Assembly (NCBI RefSeq): GCF_001420605.1
Contig: NZ_LJIZ01000003.1
Span: 484,094 to 548,093 of the forward strand
Length of the DNA stretch: 64,000 nucleotides
Direction: 5' to 3'
DNA from: Bacillus sp. FJAT-25509
GTDB taxonomy: Bacteria > Bacillota > Bacilli > Bacillales > Bacillaceae_G
Part shown: positions 17,242 through 25,558 of the stretch, piece after piece
Position numbering within the stretch: the first letter of the stretch is position 1
Layout: every line of letters starts with the position of its first letter
Notes under the pieces: model-generated
Told to the model about the DNA's origin: nothing
What the model saw: the letters and a program-made list of their open reading frames with translations, nothing else
Database searches by the model: none
Translations under genes and position numbers: made by a program

Positions 17242-18123
17242 TTAAATGAGTAATGTTGTGAAAAACGTTAATACAATAACTAACCCAATAATAATGAATA
17301 CATATCGACTTTTGAAATGTTGGAATAACATTAATGTATTTTTTATGTCGATCATTGGACCAATAACCATAAACGCAACGATTGAGTTTAAAGAAAACGT
17401 ACTTTGAAATGAAGATGCTACGAATGCATCAGCCTCAGAACAAAGAGATAAAATAAAGGCTAATGCCATCATTACTAGAATACTAGCAACTTGTCCATTA
17501 CCTATATGCATTAACGTTGAAGTTGGAATAAATGTTTGTACGAATGCTGCAATAAATGCACCTAAAATTAAAAATTTACCCATTGAGAAAAATTCCTCTA
17601 TAGCATGTACACAAACACTCCATAATTTTTTCCTAGCAGGAATTGAATGATCAACTGGAATTGTAACTAGATCGTGTTTTAATGGATTCTCAATTTTTAA
17701 ATATGATAATACGATACCAATTATATAAGCAATGATCATAGCAGCTCCAGCACGATAAATAACCATTTCAATATTATTACCAAATGCAATAAATGTTGCA
17801 AACAGTACAATTGGGTTAATGATCGGCCCTGTTAACATGAACGCGACCGCTACATAGTGTGGCACACCTTTTTTGATTAGCCTACTTACAATTGGGACAA
17901 TTCCGCACTCACAACCTGGGAAAATAAATCCCAATAAAATAGCTACTAATACTGCTAGATATCTATTTTTTGGTATTAACTTAGATAACATTTCCTCAGT
18001 AATAAATATTTGAATGATCCCCGATATAAAAACACCAATTAAAATAAATGGCAGTGCTTCAACTACTATCGAAATAAAGATCGTATTCATTTGTAAAAAC
18101 GAATGATAAAAATTCGTACTCAT
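17242..18123 (-). CDS. ycgR: YcgR-like predicted permease
   Basis: 293 residues with about eight membrane helices, of the DUF318/UPF0718 permease family. Conserved blocks are FPGCECGIVPIVSRLIKKG, with a CxCG-type cysteine pair, and LTGPIINPIVLFATF, and a second copy-like half contains CSEADAFVASSF. It is the first gene of an operon with ycgQ. The ATG follows GGGAGAGAGATT. Members are thought to move an unknown small solute or metal. No zinc-uptake-type operator was seen upstream. Confidence 0.88.
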   Translation of the reverse strand: MSTNFYHSFLQMNTIFISIVVEALPFILIGVFISGIIQIFITEEMLSKLIPKNRYLAVLVAILLGFIFPGCECGIVPIVSRLIKKGVPHYVAVAFMLTGPIINPIVLFATFIAFGNNIEMVIYRAGAAMIIAYIIGIVLSYLKIENPLKHDLVTIPVDHSIPARKKLWSVCVHAIEEFFSMGKFLILGAFIAAFVQTFIPTSTLMHIGNGQVASILVMMALAFILSLCSEADAFVASSFQSTFSLNSIVAFMVIGPMIDIKNTLMLFQHFKSRYVFIIIGLVIVLTFFTTLLI

Positions 18124-18154
18124 AATCTCTCTCCCATGTACTTTTTAAAAATGA

Positions 18155-18195
18155 AAACTCACAAAACCTCCGAATGACCGGCGGCTTTGTGAGTT
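18155..18195 (-). terminator. Terminator of corA
   Basis: AACTCACAAA/TTTGTGAGTT stem with inner CCGCCG...CGGAGG pairing. It lies directly past the corA stop. Confidence 0.85.
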
Positions 18196-19135
18196 AAAAG
18201 TACCTTTTTTTCCAAAATATTAATGCAATTGTTGTTGATAATATTGCAGATATACCTATTACGATTGGAAACGCATGTGGAATATTTGCTAATGGGATAT
18301 GATCAACGTTCATCCCATAAAAACTTGAAACCATTGTTGGAATTGATAAAATAATTGTAATAGAAGTTAAAAATTTCATTACAATATTTAAATTATTTGA
18401 GATAACCGAAGCAAATGTATTCATCATTCCACTTAAGATATTACTATATACTTCTGCCATCTCTATTGCCTGTTTATTTTCAATAATAACATCTTCTAAT
18501 AAATCTTCATCATCTTCATACATTTTTAAAATATTCCCTTTAAGAATTTTTTGCATGACAATTTTATTCGATTTTAGTGAAGTCGTAAAATAAACAAGAC
18601 TTTTTTCAAGGTTCAGCATTGTAAATAACTCTTGGTTTCTCGTAGATTGATGTAATTCGGCTTCAATTTCATTTGTTTTGCGATTAATTTGTTTAAGATA
18701 ACGTAAATAATATGATGATGTCGTATGCAATAGTTGAAGTGCAAATCTAGTCTTTTTAAATGTAAAAAATCCTTTTACTTTTTGGTAAATAAATCTTTCA
18801 AAGATCGGATTTTCACTTAAGCAAATTGTCACAAACGTGTGAGATGAAATAATCATCCCGATTGGTATTGTATCAAAAATTGTGTGCCCATTATCATCAT
18901 GAGCTACAATTGGAATATCAACAATAATTAGAGTGTGTTCCCCTTCAACCTCTATCCTTGAACGTTCTTCATCATCAAGTGGGTCTTTGATAAAATCTAA
19001 ATCTAAGTCTAATTTTTGAACTAGATATTGAATTTCTTGTTCTGTTGGATTGATCGCATTGATCCAGCAACCTTTTTCAATGACATCAACTTGATTTAGT
19101 TTCCCTTGTGCATCTGAAAGATAAAAATTTAGCAT
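18194..19135 (-). CDS. corA: CorA-family magnesium/divalent cation transporter
   Basis: 313 residues. A large cytoplasmic N-terminal domain (1-250) ends in the long helix typical of the CorA funnel. Two C-terminal membrane helices flank the selectivity motif YGMNV (in SFYGMNVDHIP). The N-terminus with GCWINAINPTEQEI is close to the B. subtilis YfjQ subgroup. CorA forms a pentameric channel for Mg2+, with Co2+ and Ni2+ as possible substrates. The ATG follows GAGGTGAATTAAG. It has its own terminator; no M-box riboswitch is visible upstream. Confidence 0.95.
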   Translation of the reverse strand: MLNFYLSDAQGKLNQVDVIEKGCWINAINPTEQEIQYLVQKLDLDLDFIKDPLDDEERSRIEVEGEHTLIIVDIPIVAHDDNGHTIFDTIPIGMIISSHTFVTICLSENPIFERFIYQKVKGFFTFKKTRFALQLLHTTSSYYLRYLKQINRKTNEIEAELHQSTRNQELFTMLNLEKSLVYFTTSLKSNKIVMQKILKGNILKMYEDDEDLLEDVIIENKQAIEMAEVYSNILSGMMNTFASVISNNLNIVMKFLTSITIILSIPTMVSSFYGMNVDHIPLANIPHAFPIVIGISAILSTTIALIFWKKRYF

Positions 19136-19293
19136 CTTAATTCACCTCTAATTCTGAAACAAAAACTACACAATAATAGCATACGAAACATTTATATATG
19201 TTTCAACCTTTATTAAAAAGAAAGTCCATTTTCTAATAATCAAGCGCTATCGGCTGGCTATTTTAGTGAGCATTTATACTATTCACAAATAAA

Positions 19294-19324
19294 GAAAAAG
19301 GCCACTTATAGTGACCTATTTTTT
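19294..19324 (-). terminator. Terminator of the 61-residue gene
   Basis: GGTCACT/AGTGGCC stem with a T-run on the minus strand, starting just at the stop codon. Confidence 0.8.
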
Positions 19325-19508
19325 AGTATCCGCTTTTATAGAAATAATGCATATCACTTAATTCATCAATGTATTGATAAACTTCTAACTGACTTTGTAA
19401 TTGTTCTTTTGTATGTAATGAATAATCTTCCGTATTCAATTGATTTTGAACATTTGAAAGAGTATTTGATAAATCAGATTTTAATGCATCATACGACATA
19501 GAATACAT
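19323..19508 (-). CDS. Small hypothetical protein
   Basis: About 61 residues, Gln/Leu/Asp-rich and probably helical (LKSDLSNTLSNVQNQL, then LQSQLEVYQYIDEL), ending in a Tyr-rich tail. No family is recognised. I prefer the second ATG at 19508 because GGAAGG stands nine bases before it; the first ATG at 19517 directly abuts that site. A good terminator right after the stop supports expression as a single gene. Confidence 0.65.
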   Translation of the reverse strand: MYSMSYDALKSDLSNTLSNVQNQLNTEDYSLHTKEQLQSQLEVYQYIDELSDMHYFYKSGY

Positions 19509-19577
19509 AAAATTCATCCTTCCAATTGAAATTTATCATATTATATGTAATATAATGTAAAACAAATCATATTTATT

Positions 19578-20174
19578 TTATTTTCTACCTTTTGCCACTA
19601 ATTTTTTTATTAAAAAATATACAACAAATAGGGCAATCGCTATAATGATTAGCATCGGAGTATAAGGAGCTAAAACCTCTTTAGCAGTTTCCCAGTTCTT
19701 TCCTAATTTCTCACCTATTTTGATAAATAGTATAGACCAAGGAATGATTGCAAGAACTGTATAAAGTGTAAATTTACTTACTGGCATCTTTGCTAATCCA
19801 GCTGGGATCGAAATGGCATGTCTAACAACAGGAATAAAGCGAGCCGTAAACACTACTCCTACGCCATATTTTGAAAACCATTTTTCTGCTAAATCAAGGT
19901 GATGCTTATTAATTAGAATATATTTACCATATTTTTCAATAATTGGACGCCCACCAAAATAGCCTAACCAATATAAAAATAATTGAGCAATAGTTCCTCC
20001 TATTACCCCTGCTACTAAAGCACCTGCAAAATTTATATGCCCTCCGGCTACAAGATAACCAGCATATGCTAAAACAATCTCGCTAGGAATAACCTCGATC
20101 ATTAATCCTAATGCGACCCCTAAATATCCTAATGACGCAAAAAATTCTAATATTTGATGTATGATATTTGTCAA
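19578..20174 (-). CDS. DedA-family membrane protein
   Basis: 198 residues from TTG at 20174, chosen because GAGGGGGGATCC precedes it; the longer frame from 20198 has no such support. Conserved DedA blocks include EVIPSEIVLAYAGYL, GGTIAQLFLYWLGYFGG, FTARFIPVVRHAISIPAG and IPWSILFIKIGEKLG, with about five membrane segments. DedA proteins move polyprenyl-phosphate or other lipids across the membrane (UptA type) and keep membrane potential. Which lipid this one handles is not clear. It appears monocistronic. Confidence 0.9.
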   Translation of the reverse strand: MTNIIHQILEFFASLGYLGVALGLMIEVIPSEIVLAYAGYLVAGGHINFAGALVAGVIGGTIAQLFLYWLGYFGGRPIIEKYGKYILINKHHLDLAEKWFSKYGVGVVFTARFIPVVRHAISIPAGLAKMPVSKFTLYTVLAIIPWSILFIKIGEKLGKNWETAKEVLAPYTPMLIIIAIALFVVYFLIKKLVAKGRK

Positions 20175-20282
20175 TAGGATCCCCCCTCTCAAAAACAACT
20201 TGTACTACAATGATAATACATAGGAAGATAAAATATGTCAAAATAAAGTAATACTCCGGTGAAAGTAACTTATTTCATATAA

Positions 20283-20332
20283 AAAAAGGCTGTCCAAGTC
20301 AGTGACCTGACAATAGAACAGCCTTTTATCAT
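20283..20332 (-). terminator. Terminator of the first oppA
   Basis: AAGGCTGT/ACAGCCTT outer stem with inner pairing GTCAG/CTGAC and seven T residues on the minus strand, just past the stop. Confidence 0.9.
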
Positions 20333-20339
20333 TTCTTAA

Positions 20340-21974
20340 TTATTTAATTACAACGTTTTTGTAAGTGTAATCTGGTCCGAACGCATGCTCAATTAATCCA
20401 GTTACTTTTGGCTTCATAACGTATGCAATCGCACGTTGGTAAATTGGAAGAATTGCTGCATTGTCTTGAACTAAGATTTTCTCTGCTTGTAAGAATGCAT
20501 CAGAACGCTTAGTTGGATCTAATAAGAAATCTGAACCTGCTTGAGAGATTAACTTGTCATAATCTGCGTTAGCAAATCCCATTTGGTTGAATGGGCTCTT
20601 ACTAGTCCACATATCGAAGTATGTCATTGGGTCTTTATAGTCTGGACCCCATCCGCCGAATGAGATGTCATAATCTTTCTTAGAGTTTAAATCTAATTGT
20701 TGTGCAAATGGAACTGATTTAATGTTAATTTTTAAACCTGGTAAGTTTTTAGTGAATTCACCTTGTAGGTACTCACTGATTTTTTTGTTAGTTTCAGTAT
20801 CTGAACCTAATAATTCGATTGAAACATCTTTCTTACCGATTTCTTTTAAGCCTTGTTCCCATAATGTTTTAGCATCAGCTTTATCGTATTTTACAAGTTG
20901 TCCAGAAGCATCACGGAAGTCTTTACCGTTAGCATCTAAGAAGTTACTTGGAGCTAAACCGTATAAAGGTACTGAACCGTTATTTAAGATTACGCTAGTG
21001 ATTGCTTCACGATCAAATGCTTCATTTAAAGCTTTACGGATGTTAACGTTTTTAAGAGCTGGATTTTTCGATTCGTTTACACGTAAGAAGAATACAGTTG
21101 GCTCTTTAGTTGTTCCATAGTCAGGGCTAGATTTATATTTGTCAACAAACTCTGCAGTTAAACCAGCACGGTCAACTTCACCAGACTCATATAAGTTTAC
21201 AGCAGTTTGTGGATCTTTTACGATTTTAAAGTTGATTTCTTTTAAAGTTACGTCTTTAGCATCATAGTAATCAGGGTTTTTAACTAACTTGTAGCTTTGA
21301 TCATGTTTCCACTCTGATAATTCAAATGGACCATTGAAGATTAAGTTAGCTGCTTCTAAACCATAGTTTTTACCTTGAGATTCAACGTATTTTTGATTTA
21401 ATGGTAAGAATGTTGGGAAAGTTACTAATGAATCAAAATATGGAATAGCTTTTGCTAATTTAACTTCTAAAGTTTTATCATCAACAGCTTTAACTCCTAA
21501 TTGATCAACTGGTTTTTTACCAGTAGTAACATCTTCACCGTTTTGTAATACATTCAACATGAATGCATACTCAGATGCATTTTTAGGATCTGCAGCACGT
21601 TTCCAACCGTAAACGAAATCTCCTGCAGTTACAGGCTCACCATTAGACCATTTAGCATCACGTAAGTGGAATGTATAAGTTAAACCGTCAGCTGATTTAT
21701 CAAAAGATTCTGCGATACCAGGTTGTACAGCATCATCTTTACCTAACACGTTTAGACCTTCCATAATGTTACCTAAAACGTTGAAAGATTCAGCGTCTGT
21801 ACTAGTACTTGAATCTAAACTTGGTAGCTCAGCTCCGCCTAGTAAGTTCAATACTTGTGGTTTTGCTTTTGCTGTTTCTTTTTTACCTTCATTTGATTTG
21901 TCTGAGTTACATGCAGTTAAAAGCATGCTCACAGCAACAGATAAAGATAGAAAATACGATACCTTCTTTTTCAT
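20340..21974 (-). CDS. oppA: OppA-type oligopeptide-binding lipoprotein, copy 1
   Basis: 544 residues. The lipobox is LLTAC with Cys22 as the lipid anchor, followed by a Lys/Asn-rich linker. The SBP_bac_5 fold shows IMEGLNVLGKDD, YTFHLRDAKWSNGEPVTAGDFVYGW near residues 92-125, and GGWGPDYKDPMTYFDMW. It captures peptides at the cell surface for an Opp ABC importer; no permease or ATPase genes are adjacent. It shares much of its length with the gene just upstream, so the two arose by duplication. The ATG follows GGGGAGGCAATCTA. Upstream sequence contains a weaker CodY-like box. Confidence 0.93.
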   Translation of the reverse strand: MKKKVSYFLSLSVAVSMLLTACNSDKSNEGKKETAKAKPQVLNLLGGAELPSLDSSTSTDAESFNVLGNIMEGLNVLGKDDAVQPGIAESFDKSADGLTYTFHLRDAKWSNGEPVTAGDFVYGWKRAADPKNASEYAFMLNVLQNGEDVTTGKKPVDQLGVKAVDDKTLEVKLAKAIPYFDSLVTFPTFLPLNQKYVESQGKNYGLEAANLIFNGPFELSEWKHDQSYKLVKNPDYYDAKDVTLKEINFKIVKDPQTAVNLYESGEVDRAGLTAEFVDKYKSSPDYGTTKEPTVFFLRVNESKNPALKNVNIRKALNEAFDREAITSVILNNGSVPLYGLAPSNFLDANGKDFRDASGQLVKYDKADAKTLWEQGLKEIGKKDVSIELLGSDTETNKKISEYLQGEFTKNLPGLKINIKSVPFAQQLDLNSKKDYDISFGGWGPDYKDPMTYFDMWTSKSPFNQMGFANADYDKLISQAGSDFLLDPTKRSDAFLQAEKILVQDNAAILPIYQRAIAYVMKPKVTGLIEHAFGPDYTYKNVVIK

Positions 21975-22440
21975 TAGATTGCCTCCCCAAAATTAAACAA
22001 TTAGACTTAAAAACTATTAAAATATTCAAACAATTTTTATTGTCCGAATAGTTAATAACCTTTAACTTACTTTTTATTTTACATACTTTTTAGAAAATAT
22101 CAACAAAAAATCGACATTTTTTTCAAAAAAATTAATAAATTTAAACAAATCTTTACTTTTTTGTAATTAAAAGTTACATTTTCAAGTGCTTTTTTGCATA
22201 TTTAAATCAAAACTATTAATAATTGCCCCAATTTCAATAAATGTTTAAAGTGGGACAAATATGTATATTTTTTTCAAGTTTCAAGAAAAAATCTTATAAT
22301 TTTCTCTCTGCAAGCACAAAATAAAACAAGAGCCAGCGAAAAAAAGTAACCATCTGGACACCTTTTAACATTTACTTTTAAGATTTTTCTTATGCACAAA
22401 AATAGAAAATAACCCCTTTAGTTTATTACCTAAAACTTCC
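21975..22440. other. Long AT-rich leader/promoter region before oppA copy 1
   Basis: About 465 bases without a gene, between the two oppA copies. It must hold the promoter and a long leader for copy 1, unless copy 2 transcription reads through its terminator. Runs of A and T dominate. The CodY-like 15-mer ACTTTTTAGAAAATA lies at 22085-22099 (12 of 15 matches). No riboswitch fold was recognised. Confidence 0.4.
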
Positions 22441-22476
22441 TAAAAAAGAGAAGGGTGATCCCTTCTCTTTTTGTTT
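22441..22476 (-). terminator. Terminator of the second oppA
   Basis: GAGAAGGG/CCCTTCTC stem, four-base loop and T-run on the minus strand. Confidence 0.9.
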
Positions 22477-22480
22477 GCTA

Positions 22481-24118
22481 CTATTTATTTTTTTTGTTAG
22501 AAGCCCATTTGTAAGAGAAATCTCCGCCAAATTTATGCGCAATAATACCTTTAACTGAATCTTTTTGTAAATATGCACGGCCGCGTTGGTAAATTGGTGA
22601 AATACCAGCTTCATCCATAATTACTTTTTCAGCTTCTACCATATCATCCCAGCGTTTTTGTGGGTCTGCTTCTTTCTTTGCAGCATTTACAAGCCCATCA
22701 TATTGTGGATTGTTGTATGCCATTTCATTGAATGGACTGTTAGATAAGAACATATCAATAAATGTCATTGGATCTGGATAGTCTGGACCCCAACCTGAGA
22801 ATGAGAAGTCGTAATCTAATTTTTTCTCGTTATCAAGTTTAATTTCAAACGGTTGTGGAGCTACAGTAATTTTTAAACCAGGTAAGTTCTTCTCAAGCTC
22901 ACCAGCGATATACTCAGCAGCTTTTTTGCGAGTTGTATCATCATAAGAAAGCATTTTCAGTTCAAATTTATCTTTACCAAGTTCTTTTTTAGCTTCTGTC
23001 CATAATTTTTTAGCTTCTTCGACATTATACTTGTTAAAGTCACCATTATGATCACGGAAATCTTTTGAATCTGGTCCTTTTACCCACTCAGAAGGAACTA
23101 ACCAGTATGCAGGTTTAGAACCATCATTTAAGATTGTAGATGTTATAGCAGATTTATCGTATGCTAAGTCAAATGCTTTACGAGCTTTAGCATTTTTAAA
23201 GATTGGTAGTTTTTCATTGAAACGGAAGAATACTAAACGAGCATCTAATTGAGTTTTGTATTCTGGGTTGTTTTTATATTTATCAACGTACTCAGAATCT
23301 AACATTACTTTATCAATATCACCGTTTTCATATAAGTTAACTGCAGCAGAAGTATCTTTAACTACATTGTATTTAATTTCATCTAACTTAACTGTATCCT
23401 TGTCCCAATATTTAGGATTCTTCTTCAATGTAAAGCTTTGCTCATGCTTCCAGTCACTTAAAGTAAACGGACCATTATATAATTGAGTATTTGCTTCTAA
23501 ACCATATTGATCACCTTTAGACTCAACCCACTTTTGGTTTTCTGGTAAATATGTTCCAAAAGTTGTTAATTGTAAGAAATAAGGTGTTGGTTGCTCTAAT
23601 GTAACTTGTAAAGTTTTATCGTCAACTGCTTTAACACCTAATTGATCTAATGGCATTTTACCATTGAAAATTGCCTCAGCATTTTTCACATAGTAAAGAA
23701 TGAATGAATATTCAGATGCAGTTTTTGGATCTACAGCACGTTGCCATCCGTAAACGAAATCTTTAGCAGTTACAGGATCACCATTTGACCATTGTGTATC
23801 TCGTAAATGGAAAGTATAAGTAAGTCCATCTTTACTAACTTCAATCGAATCTTTTTTAGCAACACCATCTACTACTTCGTCACCTTCACCTAAACGTAGT
23901 AAACCTTCATTTACGTTGTTTAAAACTTCGAATGACATTGAATCAGTAGTTTTTGCTGAATCCATAGAAGGAATCTCAGTAGTTGTAGTTAATCTTAACG
24001 TTTGCTTCGTATCTTTCTGAGAATTGGTTGCTGTTTTTTCTGTGTCTTTGCCACAAGCCGCTAGTACTGTACTTAGTACTAATAAACTTGAAACAGTTGT
24101 TGCTAATCTACGCTTCAT
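22481..24118 (-). CDS. oppA: OppA-type oligopeptide-binding lipoprotein, copy 2
   Basis: 545 residues from the ATG at 24118, which has GGAGGTGCTCTA before it; the longer frame only adds an unlikely eleven residues. The signal peptide ends LSTVLAAC with Cys22 as lipid anchor. The SBP_bac_5 signature YTFHLRDTQWSNGDPVTAKD and FSGWGPDYPDPMTFIDMF match copy 1 closely. It binds peptides outside the membrane for an Opp importer encoded elsewhere. Two CodY-like boxes lie in its upstream region, which fits nutrient-controlled expression. Confidence 0.93.
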   Translation of the reverse strand: MKRRLATTVSSLLVLSTVLAACGKDTEKTATNSQKDTKQTLRLTTTTEIPSMDSAKTTDSMSFEVLNNVNEGLLRLGEGDEVVDGVAKKDSIEVSKDGLTYTFHLRDTQWSNGDPVTAKDFVYGWQRAVDPKTASEYSFILYYVKNAEAIFNGKMPLDQLGVKAVDDKTLQVTLEQPTPYFLQLTTFGTYLPENQKWVESKGDQYGLEANTQLYNGPFTLSDWKHEQSFTLKKNPKYWDKDTVKLDEIKYNVVKDTSAAVNLYENGDIDKVMLDSEYVDKYKNNPEYKTQLDARLVFFRFNEKLPIFKNAKARKAFDLAYDKSAITSTILNDGSKPAYWLVPSEWVKGPDSKDFRDHNGDFNKYNVEEAKKLWTEAKKELGKDKFELKMLSYDDTTRKKAAEYIAGELEKNLPGLKITVAPQPFEIKLDNEKKLDYDFSFSGWGPDYPDPMTFIDMFLSNSPFNEMAYNNPQYDGLVNAAKKEADPQKRWDDMVEAEKVIMDEAGISPIYQRGRAYLQKDSVKGIIAHKFGGDFSYKWASNKKNK

Positions 24119-24165
24119 TAGAGCACCTCCATATATTAGTGATTTTTCCATTTTATAATTTACTT

Positions 24166-24180
24166 ATTTTTCTGAAAAAT
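24166..24180. promoter_or_regulatory. CodY-like box upstream of oppA copy 2
   Basis: ATTTTTCTGAAAAAT is a perfect palindrome about its centre and matches AATTTTCWGAAAATT at 13 of 15 positions. It is 46 bases before the oppA start codon. CodY represses many peptide-transport genes in bacilli when amino acids and GTP are plentiful; control here is inferred from the match. Confidence 0.5.
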
Positions 24181-24208
24181 CACTTATTACTTTTTCAATA
24201 TACTACAA

Positions 24209-24223
24209 ACTTTTCAGAAAAAA
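24209..24223. promoter_or_regulatory. Second CodY-like box upstream of oppA copy 2
   Basis: ACTTTTCAGAAAAAA matches the CodY consensus at 12 of 15 positions and lies 28 bases from the first box, a layout that could allow cooperative binding. Confidence 0.35.
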
Positions 24224-24237
24224 AAGTATTTTTTTAA

Positions 24238-24506
24238 TATTTAATTTATTTTTTATTAAAATTTCTTCAAATCTTAGTTCAATTTTCACACTTTTTATAA
24301 ATTTTAGTGTAGTTCAATATGATTGTATTACTATTCACATATTTTTTTGTTGCAAAAAAAACGCATTTTTTTTAAATTGTATGTCGATTCTACAAACATT
24401 TTATGAACTTAATTATTAGTTTCCATTCTTACTAAATTATGGGTTATAATATATCTTATTGAATTTGAATATATCTATTTTTATATCAATTTTAGGAAGT
24501 GAATGT
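24238..24506. other. AT-rich region upstream of pssA
   Basis: About 270 bases between the divergent oppA copy 2 and pssA. A possible TATAAT lies at 24443-24448 without a clear -35 element. Nothing else is recognisable. Confidence 0.3.
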
Positions 24507-25241
24507 ATGATAAGAAAAAGTATCCCAAACCTATTTACTCTAGGGAATTTATATTGTGGGTTTCTATCGATCGGCTTTGCAGCTAAAGGAGAGTTTAGAA
24601 ATGCCGCAATTCTTATTTTAATAGGAATGATGCTCGATAGTATGGACGGTCGAGTTGCTAGGGTTTTAGGAGTCCAATCACAATTAGGAAAAGAACTAGA
24701 CTCTTTAGCTGATATAGTTACTTTTGGAGTTGCACCTTCCTATTTGGTATTTTGTACACAATTTTCAACTGAAGGTATCTTTGGTCTAGGAATTGCTGGT
24801 TTATTCCCGCTGTTTGGCGCATATAGATTAGCACGATTTAATGTAACACCGATTTCAACATCATTAAAATATTTTACTGGTGTCCCAATTACAGCAGCTG
24901 GTGGTTTTGTTGCTTTTTTAACATTATTTGGAAGTCGAATACCGCAAATAGTCATTATTACAGTTTTTGTTGCATTAGCATTCTTAATGGTTAGTAGAAT
25001 TAAAATTCCAAGCTTTAAAGATATTCCGATCCCTAAATATGCTACAATTATTACGATTTTTTTAGGATACGCATTATATCTAGTATGGCATGCTAAAAAA
25101 GTGCAGTGGCCATTCTTCATTTATATAGCAATTCCGCTTTACATTTTCTTTATTTTCTTTCAATTTTTCAAAAGTAAAAAGAAGCAATCAAGTAATGAAA
25201 ATAAGAAACCACGTAAATTCCGTTTAAAAAGAAAGTCTTAA
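24507..25241 (+). CDS. pssA: CDP-diacylglycerol-serine O-phosphatidyltransferase
   Basis: 244 residues from the ATG at 24507 (AGGAAGTGAATGT before it); the longer frame has no ribosome binding site. The CDP-alcohol phosphatidyltransferase motif is complete: Asp44, Asp47-Gly48, Ala51-Arg52, Gly61, Asp65 and Asp69. Six to eight membrane helices and a Lys/Arg-rich tail complete a PssA of the Gram-positive subclass. It makes phosphatidylserine, the precursor of phosphatidylethanolamine. The decarboxylase gene psd, adjacent in many bacilli, is not here. A strong terminator follows. Confidence 0.93.
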   Translation: MIRKSIPNLFTLGNLYCGFLSIGFAAKGEFRNAAILILIGMMLDSMDGRVARVLGVQSQLGKELDSLADIVTFGVAPSYLVFCTQFSTEGIFGLGIAGLFPLFGAYRLARFNVTPISTSLKYFTGVPITAAGGFVAFLTLFGSRIPQIVIITVFVALAFLMVSRIKIPSFKDIPIPKYATIITIFLGYALYLVWHAKKVQWPFFIYIAIPLYIFFIFFQFFKSKKKQSSNENKKPRKFRLKRKS

Positions 25242-25291
25242 TAAAAAGTATGTTTTGATGCATTGTTTTTCATCAAAGCATACTTTTTATT
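25242..25291 (+). terminator. Terminator of pssA
   Basis: AAAAAGTATG/CATACTTTTT stem with further GATG/CATC pairing and a T-run. Confidence 0.9.
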
Positions 25292-25321
25292 ATATATTAA
25301 TCCTTTTAAACCGCATTTTTC

Positions 25322-25350
25322 TTGCACATTAATAATTACTGTTCTATAAT
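25322..25350 (+). promoter_or_regulatory. SigmaA promoter of znuA
   Basis: TTGCAC (25322-25327), 17-base spacer, TATAAT (25345-25350). Transcription would start near 25357, immediately before the Zur-type operator, and leave a leader of about 200 bases before the ATG. Confidence 0.7.
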
Positions 25351-25361
25351 GACTAAGGATT

Positions 25362-25382
25362 AAATCGTATTTATTACGATTT
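25362..25382. promoter_or_regulatory. Zur box controlling znuA
   Basis: The core TCGTATTTATTACGA sits inside a 21-base palindrome that matches the Bacillus Zur consensus (AAATCGTAATnATTACGATTT) at all but one defined position. It lies just downstream of the predicted transcription start, so zinc-loaded Zur would block transcription. A weaker half-matching site, ending ATGATTACGA, is at 25455-25469. Confidence 0.8.
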
Positions 25383-25558
25383 TGAATAATTTAATAAAAT
25401 TTATGTACCTAATTGTTTGATAAGAATTATCTTACATTTTTTTTAAAACTTAAAAAGGAATGATTACGAATTACATTAAAATATTTTAACCTTTTTCGTT
25501 TATTAATAAGCTTATTATAAAATACTAAAATGATAAATTTTTTTAGGGAGAGAAAAAA

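Noticed and set aside
18124..18193. Zur box before ycgR
   Set aside because: Only the corA terminator hairpin and a ribosome binding site are present; no Zur-type palindrome.
20722..21120. 132-residue plus-strand ORF in oppA copy 1
   Set aside because: Antisense shadow of a well-conserved gene; no start signal.
24740..25120. 126-residue minus ORF in pssA
   Set aside because: Antisense to a gene with a complete catalytic motif; no ribosome binding site.
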